Of a DNA stretch of 64,000 nt, positions 51,151 through 62,841 are shown piece after piece. This DNA is from Dolomitihabitans soli (GTDB taxonomy: Bacteria; Actinomycetota; Actinomycetes; Streptosporangiales; Streptosporangiaceae): positions 62,001 to 126,000 of the forward strand of contig NZ_JAKNTW010000006.1 in assembly GCF_022213955.1 (NCBI RefSeq), read 5' to 3'. The position numbers and the translations under genes are program-made. The notes below the pieces were generated by a model. It saw only the letters and a list, made by a program, of their open reading frames with translations. It was not told the origin of the DNA and did not search any database. Numbering within the stretch: the stretch's first letter is position 1; every line of letters begins with the position of its first letter.

Positions 51151-51225
51151 GTACGGCAAGCCACGCCGGCGCCCCGCGCCGCACCTGGCCGGTGTCCGTG
51201 GACCCATGGCACTCCAGCGCACGTG
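51151..51225 (+). repeat. Dispersed intergenic repeat, copy 3
   Basis: GTACGGCA followed by a 30-base spacer, GGTGTCCGTGGACCCATGG and CACTCCAGCGCACGTGGC, the most complete of three copies. It lies between the flavin reductase and SppA genes. The rest of the 349-base gap, to 51437, shows nothing recognisable. Confidence 0.78.
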
Positions 51226-51437
51226 GCCGGCCGCCGCAACGGCCCGCGTACCCAGGTGAACCGTCGGCTCGCTCGACCCACCCTGACCCGGTGCGCCCTG
51301 TCCGACGGACGAGGACCGGAGCGCCGACCGTCGACGTACCTGTATTTGATCAAGGTCGTCATCCCCTGCCGTCTCGAACCCTCGTTGGATTTCCTGCGAT
51401 CCAACGAGGCCTCGGAAGTGCTGAGGGCGGCGTGTGG

Positions 51438-53138
51438 TTACTGGATGGTCCAGGTGCCGGGCAGGAGCAGCGGGCCGTGGGCGGGGAGGCCGAGTTCGGC
51501 GGCGACGCGCGTCAGCGGGCCCCACGCTTCGAGGCGCATCCGGGCGAGGGCGGCGGACCTGTCCTCGCTCGACTCGGCCGGTCGCAGCCGGTCCAGCGGG
51601 TTCATCTTGGGGTAGGTGCGGACCGTGGCGGTCGCGGGCAGGCCGGCGCGCTCGCGGGCCAGGGCGAGGGCGTCCTCCAGGCCGCCGAGCTCGTCGACGA
51701 GGCCGTTGCCGAACGCGTCCGCGCCGGTCCAGACCCGGCCCCTGGCCAGCTCGTGGGCGCGATCGCGGTCGATCCGCCTGCCCTGTGCCACCTTGGCGAC
51801 GAAGTCATCGTAGATGCGGTCGAGCCAGGCGTTGACCCGCTCCCACTGCGGCTCGGAGAACGCGTTCGTGGGGGAGAACATGCCCGCGTTGGCGCCCTCG
51901 GTGACGACCTCGGTGGACACGCCGAGGCGCTCCAGCATGGGGCCGACCACGGGCTTGCCGCCGAACACGCCGATCGAGCCGGTCAGCGTGCCGGGCTGGG
52001 CGACGATCACGTCGGCGGCCATCGAGACGAAGTAACCGCCGGAGGCGGCGAAGTCGCCCATCGAGACCACGATGGGCTTGCCCGCCTGCCGGGTGAGCGT
52101 CACCTCGCGCCACACCGCGTCGGAGGCCACGTAGGAGCCGCCGGGGCTGTCGACCCTGAACACGACCGCCTTGACGTGCTCGTCACGCCTGGCCGAACGG
52201 AGTGCCGCGCAGATCGTGTCGGATCCCATCGCGCCTCCGCCGCCGAGCGGGCTGCGGCCGCTGCGTCCGAGCCGGATCGCGCCCGAGCCGTGGACCAGCG
52301 CCACGACGTCCTCGCCCGGCCGGGACAGCTTTCTGGCCAGCGCGCCCTTGGCGTAACGGGCGACGTAGAGCAGGAGGGAGTCGGCTCCGGCGGCCTTGCG
52401 CACCTCGTCGTAGACCTCGTCGCGGTAGGCGAGCCGGTCGACCAGGCCCGCGTCGACCGCTTCGGCGCCGAGGAACGGGCCCTGGTCGACCAGTTCGCGG
52501 ACCTTGCCGGGTTCGAGCCTGCGGCCCTCGGCGACGCCCGCCACGACCTGCTCGGTGATCGACTCGGCGATCCGGCCGATCGACTCGCGGTGCGGCTCGG
52601 TCATGCCCCCCTGGGTGAACATGTTGGCGGCCGTTTTGTACTCGTGACGCTGGGCGACCTGGTACTCCACCCCCAGCTTGCCGAGCGCGCCCTTGACGAA
52701 CCGCTGCTCCAGCGAGATCCCGGTCAGCCCGAGATCACCGGAGGGCTGCATGTAGACCCGCTCGAAGGCGCTGGCCAGGTAGTAGGGCACGGTGCCCGAA
52801 CCGAACTCGCCGAACGTCTCGGCGAACGCGACCGTCAGCTTGCCCGATGCCCGGAACCGGACGACGGCGGCACGCAGCTCCTGCACCATGCCGAGCCCGA
52901 GCGGCTGCCCGCCGATCTTGACGACCAGCGCCTTGACCCGCGAGTCCTGCCTGGCCCGCTTGAGCCCGGAGAGCACGTCGGCCAGCCGTGGCTTGCGCAT
53001 GGACAGCAGCGCGCTCAGCGGGTCGGCCGGCGGCCCCTCGGTGAGCCCTTCCGTGAGGTCGAGCTCCAGCACCAGCGGTGCGATCCGCCGCTGGTTGAGC
53101 TTGCCGACGGTGTCCATGATCGCCTTGGTCGCGTCCAT
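51438..53138 (-). CDS. sppA: Signal peptide peptidase SppA, long form
   Basis: The 566-residue protein has two tandem Clp/crotonase-like peptidase domains as in the 67-kDa SppA. The C-terminal half has AVVFRVDSPGGSYVASD and the nucleophile segment SMGDFAASGGYFVSMAAD with its serine. The general-base lysine is expected in the N-terminal domain (around HEYKTAANMF). It would degrade cleaved signal peptides. Unlike E. coli SppA no clear N-terminal membrane helix is seen. The ATG at 53138 is chosen after AGGGTGGG. Confidence 0.9.
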   Translation of the reverse strand: MDATKAIMDTVGKLNQRRIAPLVLELDLTEGLTEGPPADPLSALLSMRKPRLADVLSGLKRARQDSRVKALVVKIGGQPLGLGMVQELRAAVVRFRASGKLTVAFAETFGEFGSGTVPYYLASAFERVYMQPSGDLGLTGISLEQRFVKGALGKLGVEYQVAQRHEYKTAANMFTQGGMTEPHRESIGRIAESITEQVVAGVAEGRRLEPGKVRELVDQGPFLGAEAVDAGLVDRLAYRDEVYDEVRKAAGADSLLLYVARYAKGALARKLSRPGEDVVALVHGSGAIRLGRSGRSPLGGGGAMGSDTICAALRSARRDEHVKAVVFRVDSPGGSYVASDAVWREVTLTRQAGKPIVVSMGDFAASGGYFVSMAADVIVAQPGTLTGSIGVFGGKPVVGPMLERLGVSTEVVTEGANAGMFSPTNAFSEPQWERVNAWLDRIYDDFVAKVAQGRRIDRDRAHELARGRVWTGADAFGNGLVDELGGLEDALALARERAGLPATATVRTYPKMNPLDRLRPAESSEDRSAALARMRLEAWGPLTRVAAELGLPAHGPLLLPGTWTIQ

Positions 53139-53228
53139 GTGGCCCACCCTAAGCGACGTCTTCACCCCCCGCGCCGCCTGGCTGAAACGACGGAGGAATC
53201 CCGGCCTCACGACCGGGCCCGGGGCTCA

Positions 53229-55139
53229 CTAGTTGACGTGCCGCTCCAGCAGCGTCGTGGACCGGGCGAGCTGGGCGGGGGTCGCGCCCTTGTCGAGGCG
53301 CATGTACTCCGCTCTGGCCAGGGCCGCCTTGAGCGTGGTCGCGCCGTCCGCCTTGGCGGTGAGGTCGCGCGCGCCGTACGCCCAGTTGAGCCAGGCGGCC
53401 AGCAGTTCGCGGGTGAGCGGGGCCCGGCCGAGCCGCGCCTTGGATTTGAGGACCTTGGACGCCGTGCCGAAGGTGGACATCCCGACGACCTCGGGGAAGA
53501 CCTTGCTGGCCTTCTTCACCAGGCTGAGGTAGCAGGTCAGGGTCGCGTCGGACAGGGCGCCCCGGCCCTTGCCCAGCTCGGCGGCCCATTTCGCGGCGGT
53601 CATCCCCGTCTTCGCCTTGCCTCGGGTGCAGACCTCCGGCGCGGGGGCGGGGGTGGGCGTCACGGTCACGGTCACCGTGACGGTCACGGTCGGCACCGGT
53701 ACGGGGGTCGGTTCGGGAGCGGGCTGCGGCGGGGGATCGGTCGTCGGGGTGGGGGTGGGGTCGTCGCCGGGCTGCTCGGGATCGCCGGTGCCGGGGTCGT
53801 CGGGCGACGGCGCCTGCGTGATCGGGGGAGCGGGCGCGGTCCCGGTCAGGGCCGCGTACACGTCGATCCTCGGTGTCTGCGCGCTGCCGTAAACGATCTT
53901 CCGTCCGGTGGTCTTCAAGGTCTCCACCAGCGCGGTCGCCGGGATGTCGGGGGACTTCTGCCTCAGCAGCGCCAGCGCCCCCGCCACGTGCGGGGCGGCC
54001 ATCGAGGTGCCGCTGAAGGAGGCGTACCCGTCGTCGGGCACCGCCGAGTCGATCTCCAGGCCGGGGGCGAACAGGTCGAGCAGCGGTCCCCGGTTGGAGA
54101 AGTCGGCGATCGCGTCGCCGTCGTCGGTCGCGCCGACCGTCACCGCGGAGGAGACACAGCCCGGGAAGCCCGCGCCGTCGACGGCCTCGTTGCCCGCCGC
54201 CACCACCGTGGGCACTCCCTGGGCCAGCAGCGCGTCGATCTTCGGCTTGAGCCCCCGGCCCTCGTCGGTGTCGTCGCACGAGGTGTCGGACAGCCCGCCG
54301 CCGACGCTGAGGTTCACCGCGGCGATCTTGTGGGTGCCCGTCAGCGTGGCGATGTGGTCGAGCGCGAGGCGCAGCGTGGACTCGAAGGCGAGCAGACAGG
54401 CCGCCGCCCCGCAGTACTCCGGGTCGTTGACCCGGCTGAAGATCTGCACCGCGATCAGGTTCGCGCCGGGCGCGACCCCGGCCCCCGGAGACCCGTTCCC
54501 GGCGGCGCCGGCGGCGATCCCGGCCACGTGGCTGCCGTGGTCGCACAGGTTGACCGCGCCGTCGAGGCACTTGGCGGTCTCCGCGTCCGCGGCGCCCTCC
54601 CCGATCTGGCTGCTCTGCCCGTTGGGGCAGAGGGATTCGAGCGGCACGCCGTCCTCGCCTGTGGAGGAGAAGCACGCCTCCGCGACGATCCGGCCGGCGA
54701 ACGCGGGATGGTCGCGGTCGATCCCGGTGTCGAGCACGGCGACCGTCTGACCGGCCCCGGTGACCCCGTCGGCGTGCGCGCGGTCGCCGCCGATCACCTT
54801 GACGCTGGACGCGAGCGCGGGCGGGTAGGCGTGGTCGCGGTGGATGGAGACCACCCGGGGATCGTCCGCCAGCTCGGTCAGCGACTCGCCGGTGCCCTCC
54901 ACCACGATGAACGGCTGGCTCTCCGGGGTCAGGACGACGTCGGTCACCTCACCGGCCTGCGCGGCCACGGGCGCCGCCGCCGCAGGATCGCGGACCTCGA
55001 CGATCGCCCGCACCTTGTCGAAGTCGGCCGACAGCCCCGCCTCCAGTTTGCCCGCCCCCGGCGGCTCCGCGGCGAACGCCGGACTGATCGGTATGAGCGC
55101 CAGCACGATCGAGCACACGACGAGGCGGCGAAGACGCAC
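53229..55139 (-). CDS. Secreted subtilisin-family (S8) serine protease
   Basis: The 636-residue protein has a signal peptide (RRLVVCSIVLALIPISPAFA), an inhibitor-I9-like propeptide (about 35-95), and the full S8 triad: Asp in VAVLDTGIDRDHP, His in DHGSHVAGIAAG, Ser in FSGTSMAAPHVAGAL. After the catalytic domain comes a Pro/Thr linker with a TVTVTVTVTVTP run and a C-terminal all-alpha domain of about 120 residues ending LLERHVN. It acts outside the cell. The GTG at 55139 follows GGAGG; an upstream ATG at 55175 would disturb the signal peptide. Confidence 0.92.
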   Translation of the reverse strand: MRLRRLVVCSIVLALIPISPAFAAEPPGAGKLEAGLSADFDKVRAIVEVRDPAAAAPVAAQAGEVTDVVLTPESQPFIVVEGTGESLTELADDPRVVSIHRDHAYPPALASSVKVIGGDRAHADGVTGAGQTVAVLDTGIDRDHPAFAGRIVAEACFSSTGEDGVPLESLCPNGQSSQIGEGAADAETAKCLDGAVNLCDHGSHVAGIAAGAAGNGSPGAGVAPGANLIAVQIFSRVNDPEYCGAAACLLAFESTLRLALDHIATLTGTHKIAAVNLSVGGGLSDTSCDDTDEGRGLKPKIDALLAQGVPTVVAAGNEAVDGAGFPGCVSSAVTVGATDDGDAIADFSNRGPLLDLFAPGLEIDSAVPDDGYASFSGTSMAAPHVAGALALLRQKSPDIPATALVETLKTTGRKIVYGSAQTPRIDVYAALTGTAPAPPITQAPSPDDPGTGDPEQPGDDPTPTPTTDPPPQPAPEPTPVPVPTVTVTVTVTVTPTPAPAPEVCTRGKAKTGMTAAKWAAELGKGRGALSDATLTCYLSLVKKASKVFPEVVGMSTFGTASKVLKSKARLGRAPLTRELLAAWLNWAYGARDLTAKADGATTLKAALARAEYMRLDKGATPAQLARSTTLLERHVN

Positions 55140-55351
55140 ACGTCCTCCGGGGGGCAGGAGGGGCACACACGACATTTGTGAGTTTAGGTGGGATCTTCCG
55201 CCCGAGGGAAGCCATATGTCGTGATCGCGGACATAAGATCACCGCTCGCGCGGCGTGATCCGCGCCGGCTCCCGCACCGCCGTGTTCGGCCTACCGCAGC
55301 GAAATCTTCCCGGATATTCTGCGTCCGACGCCCCGGCATTGGAGATCGCCG

Positions 55352-56260
55352 ATGGATGAGGACCGTGCCTCGTTGACGGGACCCAACGCCCGTCCCTCGG
55401 CCGAACTCGGGGCGCTTCTCCGCCGCCTCCGCATCGAGCACGGCCACTCGCAGCGCAAGCAGGCGAAGGACCTCCATCTCAGCTCGCACAGCAGCGTCGC
55501 CGACTACGAGCAGGGCAGGCGCATGCCCTCGCTGAAGACGCTGCAGAGCTACGAGCGGTTGTTCGGTCTGCCCGACGGCGAGTTGCAGCGCTGGCACCGG
55601 CAGGACCTGGAGGAGAAGGCGGCCAAGGCCGCGCAGGACCTGCTGGCGCCCACCCCGGAGGTGTCCGGCCGCGAACCGGGCGTGCCCGGTGAGTCCGGCG
55701 AGTCCCGCGCACCGGCCGGACGCCGCCGCCGGGTGCTCACCGTCGCCGCGCTGCTCGCCGTACTCCTGGCGGCCGGGACCGTCGCCTGGGTCGTGCTCAG
55801 GCCGGCCGAGCCGCCGCCGATGACGTGGTCGTCCGCCACGAGCGTCAGGCCCCTGCCCACCGGGGCCGCCCAGTCGATCGCCGACGGGTCCGACCCGGCG
55901 CGGACCGACTGCGGGAAGGGAAACGTGACGACCCTGGCCACCGCGGACATCTGGATCGGCCAGGTGCGGCTCGGGGTGCTCGAACTCAGGCATTCGGCCG
56001 ACTGCGCGATGGGCTGGGCCCGGCTCAGCCCCTACGGCGTGCTGATCAACCACACGTCGGCCGCCATCCGGGTCCGGCTGGAGACGTTCCGCCCCGCCGA
56101 CGGCGTGGCCAGCCGGATCGACGAGCCGTTCATCCGCGACCAGCACTGGGGCGGCATGCTCGACATGAAGCGCGGATGTGTGGCCGTCAGGGGCGCGATC
56201 GCCATCGACGGCGCCCAGTCCGGCATCGTGGAGACGCCCTGCACCCCGCCGCCGGTCTGA
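55352..56260 (+). CDS. XRE-type DNA-binding membrane protein with external DUF2690 domain
   Basis: The 302-residue protein has an N-terminal helix-turn-helix (LGALLRRLRIEHGHSQRKQAKDLHLSSHSSVADYEQGRRMPS, about 18-60), one membrane helix (VLTVAALLAVLLAAGTVAWVVL, about 127-148) and an outer DUF2690 domain with two pairs of cysteines (DPARTDCGKGN, HSADCAMGWARLSPYG). The layout suggests transmembrane signalling from the outer domain to DNA. GGAGA precedes the ATG. It faces a secreted DUF2690 protein across a shared terminator. Confidence 0.88.
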   Translation: MDEDRASLTGPNARPSAELGALLRRLRIEHGHSQRKQAKDLHLSSHSSVADYEQGRRMPSLKTLQSYERLFGLPDGELQRWHRQDLEEKAAKAAQDLLAPTPEVSGREPGVPGESGESRAPAGRRRRVLTVAALLAVLLAAGTVAWVVLRPAEPPPMTWSSATSVRPLPTGAAQSIADGSDPARTDCGKGNVTTLATADIWIGQVRLGVLELRHSADCAMGWARLSPYGVLINHTSAAIRVRLETFRPADGVASRIDEPFIRDQHWGGMLDMKRGCVAVRGAIAIDGAQSGIVETPCTPPPV

Positions 56261-56261
56261 G

Positions 56262-56452
56262 CCGCCGGTCTGAGCTGTGTGTGAGCTATCGGTGTGGGCT
56301 GCCGGCCCGTCGAGGAAGGGCGCCCACATGTCCTGGGCGGGCGCCATCGCCACGTCTTCCTTGCTGCTGAAGGTGCGGACTCTGAGCTGCCGGTCTGAGC
56401 TGCCGGTGTGAGCTGCAGGTCTGAGCTGTGTGAGCTGCTGGTGTGAGCTGCG
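56262..56452. repeat. 13-bp TGAGCTGCCGGTC repeats
   Basis: TGAGCTGCCGGTC and close variants occur at least eight times in two clusters (about 56262-56310 and 56382-56452) between the two DUF2690 genes. Confidence 0.85.
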
Positions 56453-56486
56453 GTCTGACAGGGAGCTCGGTCGCTCCCTGTCAGAC
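56453..56486. terminator. Bidirectional terminator between convergent DUF2690 genes
   Basis: GTCTGACAGGGAGC pairs perfectly with GCTCCCTGTCAGAC, a 14-bp stem and 6-base loop. It is symmetrical and serves both genes; it ends nine bases from the stop of the minus-strand gene. Confidence 0.82.
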
Positions 56487-56494
56487 CCGCGCCC

Positions 56495-56920
56495 CTACGC
56501 CCAGGCGGTGTGCCCGCTGGCGCCGCCGGCCCGAGCACGCGGATAGCCGTTGACCATGTCGGTGTAGGCGTTGTTGTGCCCCTTGGGGACGTTGAACACT
56601 TCTACGTCGCCGTTCGTGTTCTGCACCCACAGGCCCACGCCCGGGTACGAACCGGAGACCTTGGCCCAGTTGGCGTGGCAGGCGGGGCTGTACTTCAGCT
56701 CGAAGAGCCCTTCGTACGTGGACACCCGGGCTGCCGTGTACGAACCCGCGACGCAACCGGCCTGGATGGGGTCGCGGCCGTTGCAGCCCTGGCCGTCGCA
56801 CCCCGCCCTGACACGGTCGCCGGCCGACGCGGGGGGCGCGGTGAGTGAGACGCCGGACAGGACGACCAGGGTGCCGGCGCCGAACAGCGCCATCTTGCGG
56901 GCCATCTTGTGGAAGGACAT
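56495..56920 (-). CDS. Secreted DUF2690 protein
   Basis: The 141-residue protein has a signal peptide ending SLTAPPASAG and a mature DUF2690 domain with the same paired-cysteine pattern as its neighbour (AGCDGQGCNGRDP, AGCVAGSY, SPACHANWAKVSG). It is exported and has no anchor. GGAGG lies four bases before the ATG. The role of the family is unknown; pairing with a membrane DUF2690 regulator suggests a link. Confidence 0.88.
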   Translation of the reverse strand: MSFHKMARKMALFGAGTLVVLSGVSLTAPPASAGDRVRAGCDGQGCNGRDPIQAGCVAGSYTAARVSTYEGLFELKYSPACHANWAKVSGSYPGVGLWVQNTNGDVEVFNVPKGHNNAYTDMVNGYPRARAGGASGHTAWA

Positions 56921-57279
56921 GGCTCCTCCGTGATCGGGAGTGGTGGGGATCGAGCGACTGCTCGCCCCAAGAACACCGGGGCCGGTCCGTCCTCACAAGG
57001 GCTGACCTGGTCGATCGTCCAGCCTCCGACCAACGTCAGACCAAGGGCACGCCCGCCGGGGCGTCCCCGAGACGATCACCGCGACGAAGAGCCATGGGCT
57101 TCGCCGTCGCCGGCCGGACTTCGAGGTGCGGAGGCTGAGGCACTGGGACACGGACCTCGATGGCCCGGCGCCGGCCAGGTCGAAGGGGCGGCGCGGCGGT
57201 GCGGGGCATCCGGAGTTGGCTCGGCCCTCCGCGGTCTTAGCGCACGGAGGGCCGAGTGATCAAATCGTAGTGCAGCCGG
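56921..57279. other. Intergenic region with no recognised gene
   Basis: The 359 bases between the secreted DUF2690 gene and the end of glgB contain no frame with family similarity or convincing start signal. They should hold the promoter of the DUF2690 gene. Confidence 0.6.
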
Positions 57280-59445
57280 TCAGGCGATGTCGGGGGCGGG
57301 GTGCCTGAGCCACACGGTGCCCAGCGGCGGGACGCGGAGCCGTACGGAATGGGGGAGGCCGTGGCGGGGGATGTCGGTGGCCTGGACGGCGCCGAGGTTG
57401 CCCACGCCGCTGCCCTCGTAGTCGTAGGCGTCGGTGTTGAGCACCTCCTCCCAGGTGCCGGGGTAGGGGAGGCCGAGGTGGTAGTCCTCGTGCGGGCCGC
57501 CGGAGAAGTTGGCCACGCAGGCGAGGGCCGAGCCGTCGGCCGCGTACCGGAGGAAGGAGAACACGTTGCCGGAGGCGTCGTCGGCGTCGATCCAGCGGAA
57601 GCCCTCGGGCTTGGAGTCCTGCTGCCACAGGGCGGGCGTGTCGGTGTAGACCCGGTTGAGGTCGCGGACCAGCCCCTGGGTCCCCTTGTGCAGGTCGAAG
57701 TCGAGCATCCACCAGTCGAGCCCGCGCTCCTCCGACCACTCGGAACCCTGGCCGAACTCGCATCCCATGAACAACAGGTGCTTGCCGGGGTGCGCCCACA
57801 TGAAGCCGAGCAGCGCGCGCAGGTTGGCGAAGCGCTGCCACTCGTCGCCCGGCATCTTGCCGATCAGCGACCCCTTGCCGTGCACGACCTCGTCGTGGGA
57901 GATGGGCAGCACGAAGTGCTCGGAGTAGGCGTACATCAGGGAGAAGGTCATCTGATGGTGGTGGTACTGCCGGAAGACCGGCTCGTGCGCCAGGTAGGCC
58001 AGGGTGTCGTGCATCCAGCCCATGTTCCACTTGAAGCCGAACCCGAGCCCGCCGAGATGCACCGGACGTGAGACGCCCGGCCAGGCGGTCGACTCCTCGG
58101 CGATGGTGACGATGCCGGGCGCCTCCCGGTAGCAGACGGAGTTCATCTCCTTGAGGAAGTCGACGGCGTCCAGGTTCTCCCTGCCGCCGTAGGCGTTGGG
58201 GGTCCACTCGCCCTCGCGCCGGGAGTAGTCGAGGTAGAGCATCGAGGCGACCGCGTCGACCCGCAGCCCGTCGATGTGGAACTCCTTCAGCCAGTAGACG
58301 GCGTTGGCGACCAGGAAGTTGCGCACCTCGTGGCGGCCGAAGTCGAAGACGTAGGTGCCCCAGTCGGGATGTTCGCCGCGCGAAGGGTCGGCGTGCTCGT
58401 ACAGGGGAGTGCCGTCGAAGCGGGCCAGCGCCCATTCGTCCATCGGGAAGTGCGCGGGCACCCAGTCGAGCAGCACCCCGATGCCCGCCCGGTGCAGCGC
58501 GTCGACCAGGTGGCGGAAGTCGTCAGGCTTGCCGAACCGCGCGGTCGGCGCGTAGTAGGACGTGACCTGGTACCCCCACGACCCGCCGAACGGGTGCTCG
58601 GCCACCGGCAGCAGCTCCACGTGCGTGAAACCCAGGTCGCTGACGTAGGCCACGAGTTCCTCGGCCAGCTCCCGATACGACAGTCCGGGCCGCCAGGACC
58701 CCAGGTGCACCTCGTAGACGCTCATCGGCTCGGCCAGCGGCTGTCTGGCCGGCCGCGCGCGCATCCAGTCCTCGTCCTGCCAGCCGTACTCGGACGTGTC
58801 GATCACCGACGCGGTCGCGGGCGGAATCTCGGTACGGCGCGCCATCGGGTCGGCCTTGACCCGCCAGACGCCGTCGACGCCCAGCACGGCGAACTTGTAG
58901 CGTTCCCCGTCGCCGAGCCCCGGGATGAAGACCTCCCACACGCCGGAACGGCCGAGCGAGCGCATCGGATGCCCCACGCCGTCCCAGTGGTTGAAGTCGC
59001 CGACGACCCGCACGCCGCGCGCGTTGGGCGCCCAGACGGCGAACGCGGTGCCCGTCACATCCTCGTGCGTGATCACCCGCGCGCCCAGCACCTCCCAGAG
59101 CCGCTCATGCCGGCCCTCGCCGATCAGGTGCAGGTCCACCTCCCCGAGCGTGGGCCAGTGCCGGTAGGGGTCCTGACACTCGTACGGCTCGGCGCCCTCG
59201 TAGGTCACCCGGAACCGGTAGTCGGACGGGACCTTGTCGAGCCGTGGCACAGTGACGGAGAACACCCCGTGCGCCACGTGGGTCAGGTTGTGCGACTGGT
59301 CGTCGAGCACCACCTCGACCCGCTTGGCAAGAGGCCGCAATGTTCTGAATGTCACCCCGTCGGGCCCCAGATGGGCGCCGAGCACCGAGTGGGGATCGTG
59401 GTGTGCGCCACCTGCCAGCCGGTCGAGCTCCGTGTTGTCCCGCAT
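57280..59445 (-). CDS. glgB: 1,4-alpha-glucan branching enzyme
   Basis: The 721-residue GH13 enzyme makes alpha-1,6 branches in glycogen-like glucan. It has an N-terminal CBM48 domain ([25 protein letters not shown]) and the GH13 active-site set: [15 protein letters not shown] (Asp nucleophile), [13 protein letters not shown] (Glu acid) and [14 protein letters not shown] (His-Asp). The ATG at 59445 follows AAGGGGC. It is the last of four GlgE-pathway genes in one direction, separated from mak by 245 bases with a 46-bp repeat. Confidence 0.95.
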   Translation of the reverse strand: MRDNTELDRLAGGAHHDPHSVLGAHLGPDGVTFRTLRPLAKRVEVVLDDQSHNLTHVAHGVFSVTVPRLDKVPSDYRFRVTYEGAEPYECQDPYRHWPTLGEVDLHLIGEGRHERLWEVLGARVITHEDVTGTAFAVWAPNARGVRVVGDFNHWDGVGHPMRSLGRSGVWEVFIPGLGDGERYKFAVLGVDGVWRVKADPMARRTEIPPATASVIDTSEYGWQDEDWMRARPARQPLAEPMSVYEVHLGSWRPGLSYRELAEELVAYVSDLGFTHVELLPVAEHPFGGSWGYQVTSYYAPTARFGKPDDFRHLVDALHRAGIGVLLDWVPAHFPMDEWALARFDGTPLYEHADPSRGEHPDWGTYVFDFGRHEVRNFLVANAVYWLKEFHIDGLRVDAVASMLYLDYSRREGEWTPNAYGGRENLDAVDFLKEMNSVCYREAPGIVTIAEESTAWPGVSRPVHLGGLGFGFKWNMGWMHDTLAYLAHEPVFRQYHHHQMTFSLMYAYSEHFVLPISHDEVVHGKGSLIGKMPGDEWQRFANLRALLGFMWAHPGKHLLFMGCEFGQGSEWSEERGLDWWMLDFDLHKGTQGLVRDLNRVYTDTPALWQQDSKPEGFRWIDADDASGNVFSFLRYAADGSALACVANFSGGPHEDYHLGLPYPGTWEEVLNTDAYDYEGSGVGNLGAVQATDIPRHGLPHSVRLRVPPLGTVWLRHPAPDIA

Positions 59446-59540
59446 GCCCCTTACCCTGCCCGAGCGATGCGCTTCAACCCACCCTTTCCGGCCACGCGTC
59501 AAGAAAGATCTGCCTGACTTTCCGCGCCGGCGCATGGTGC

Positions 59541-59632
59541 GGCCCCCGCCACGGTCCGCAATCCGGCTTGCGACGCGCCGCCGCAGGGCCCCCGCCACGG
59601 TCCGCGATCCGGCTCGCGACGCGCCGCCGCAG
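59541..59632. repeat. Two tandem 46-bp repeats between mak and glgB
   Basis: A unit beginning GGCCCCCGCCACGGTCCGC is found at 59541 and 59587 with two differences. It lies upstream of the glgB start. Confidence 0.9.
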
Positions 59633-59690
59633 GGCGTCGGCCTGCGGTCGAGGCGGGCTCAGAGGCGGGCGGAGGCAGGCGGAGGCGGGC

Positions 59691-61003
59691 TCAGCCGAAG
59701 GCGGAGAGCGGGATGGGGACCCAGGTCGGGCGGTTGCGCGACTCGTAGACGACCTCGTAGACGGCCTTGCTGAGTTCGAGGGCGTGCAGCAGCGCGGCGT
59801 CGTCGCCGTGCAGGCTGCCGCCGCCCTCGGAGTAGCCGGCCAGGAAGGCGGCGCGGTTGCGGGCGGACCACTCCTCGGCGCGGTGGGCGAGGGAGGCGGC
59901 GTCCGGGTGCCCGGCGAGCATGTGCCGGGCCGCGTAGTCGAAGGAGCGGAGCATGCCCGCGACGTCGCGCAGCGGCGAGGACAGGGCGCGGCGTTCGGCG
60001 AGGGGCTGGCCGGGCTCGCCCTCGAAGTCGAGCACGATCCAGTCGGTGGGCGTGCGCATCACCTGGCCCAGGTGGTAGTCGCCGTGCACCCGCTGGACCG
60101 GCATCGAGCCGGCGATGTCGGCGAGCTGGTCGTAGGCGTCGTGCGCGACCCCGGCGCAGCCCGCGAGCTCGGGCACCTCGGCGATGGCCCGGTCGAGCCG
60201 CCGCCGGAAGCTCTCGGTCATCCGTTTGACCTCGGGCGGTTCGACGACGCTGGTCGGGAAGGCCGCCGCCAGCTCCTGGTGGACGCTGGCGGTCGCCGTA
60301 CCGAGCCGGAAGGATTCGGCGGCGAAGTCGCCGCCCGCCTGGTCGGCGGAGACCTCGGGGAGCGACGCGTACAGGTCGCGGACGCTGGCCAGGGCCAGCG
60401 CCCAGCCGTCGCTGGCGGCGGGCAGGAACTCCTGCATGATCGCCAGCGTGGTGTTCTGGCCGTCCAGGTCGATCTCGATCCAGCCGTACGGCAGGGCGAT
60501 GTGCGAAGAGCCGCGCCGGGCCAGCGCGGTGACGATCTCCAGCTCGGGGTTGACCCCGGGGGTCAGGCGGCGGAACAGCTTGCAGATGTAGGTGTCGCCG
60601 TAGACCAGGGAGGTGTTGGACTGCTCGGCGCCGATCACCAGGCTCCGGGCGGAGACGTCGATGGTTACGCCGGGAAGGTGCCGGAAGCGCAGCGGGCCGA
60701 GGTCGGTGTTCTCGGCCATTCCGCTCAGCAGGGCGCCGGTGAGTTCGGAGTCGTGGGCGGCGTCGTATTCATCCGGCCCGATCTGAACGTGTTTGAGCCG
60801 GGCCGGCAGTTCCTTGTGCGAGCCGACGAGGAGTTGGTAGCGGTCCCGGGCGCCGTTCTGGTGGACGGCCACGACCAGGTGGCGGAGCCCGGGTGCCAGC
60901 TCGATGTCGGAGTCGACGGTGAGTCCTTCGATGGCACGCCCCTTACCGGCGAACCACCGTTGACGGGCGATCCAGCCGGTGAGGAGCTGCTCGAAGGAAG
61001 TCG

Positions 61004-61007
<4 letters not shown>
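59691..61007 (-). CDS. mak: Maltokinase
   Basis: The 438-residue protein phosphorylates maltose with ATP to maltose 1-phosphate, the precursor for GlgE. It has an N-terminal cap typical of Pep2/Mak ([16 protein letters not shown]), the kinase-like fold with catalytic [12 protein letters not shown] (Asp) and [18 protein letters not shown] (metal-binding Asp-Glu). The GTG overlaps the treS stop by four bases, so the two are coupled; in several actinomycetes they are fused. Confidence 0.94.
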
Positions 61008-62800
<1,793 letters not shown>

Positions 62801-62841
62801 CTTATGGACTCCCCGCTGTGCCTTTCGCGCGCTCCGCCGGC

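Noticed and set aside
51192-55181. 1329-codon open frame on the plus strand
   Set aside because: It is the antisense shadow of the SppA and subtilisin genes, both of which have catalytic motifs; the frame has Gly/Arg/Val-rich composition typical of reverse-complement GC-rich genes.
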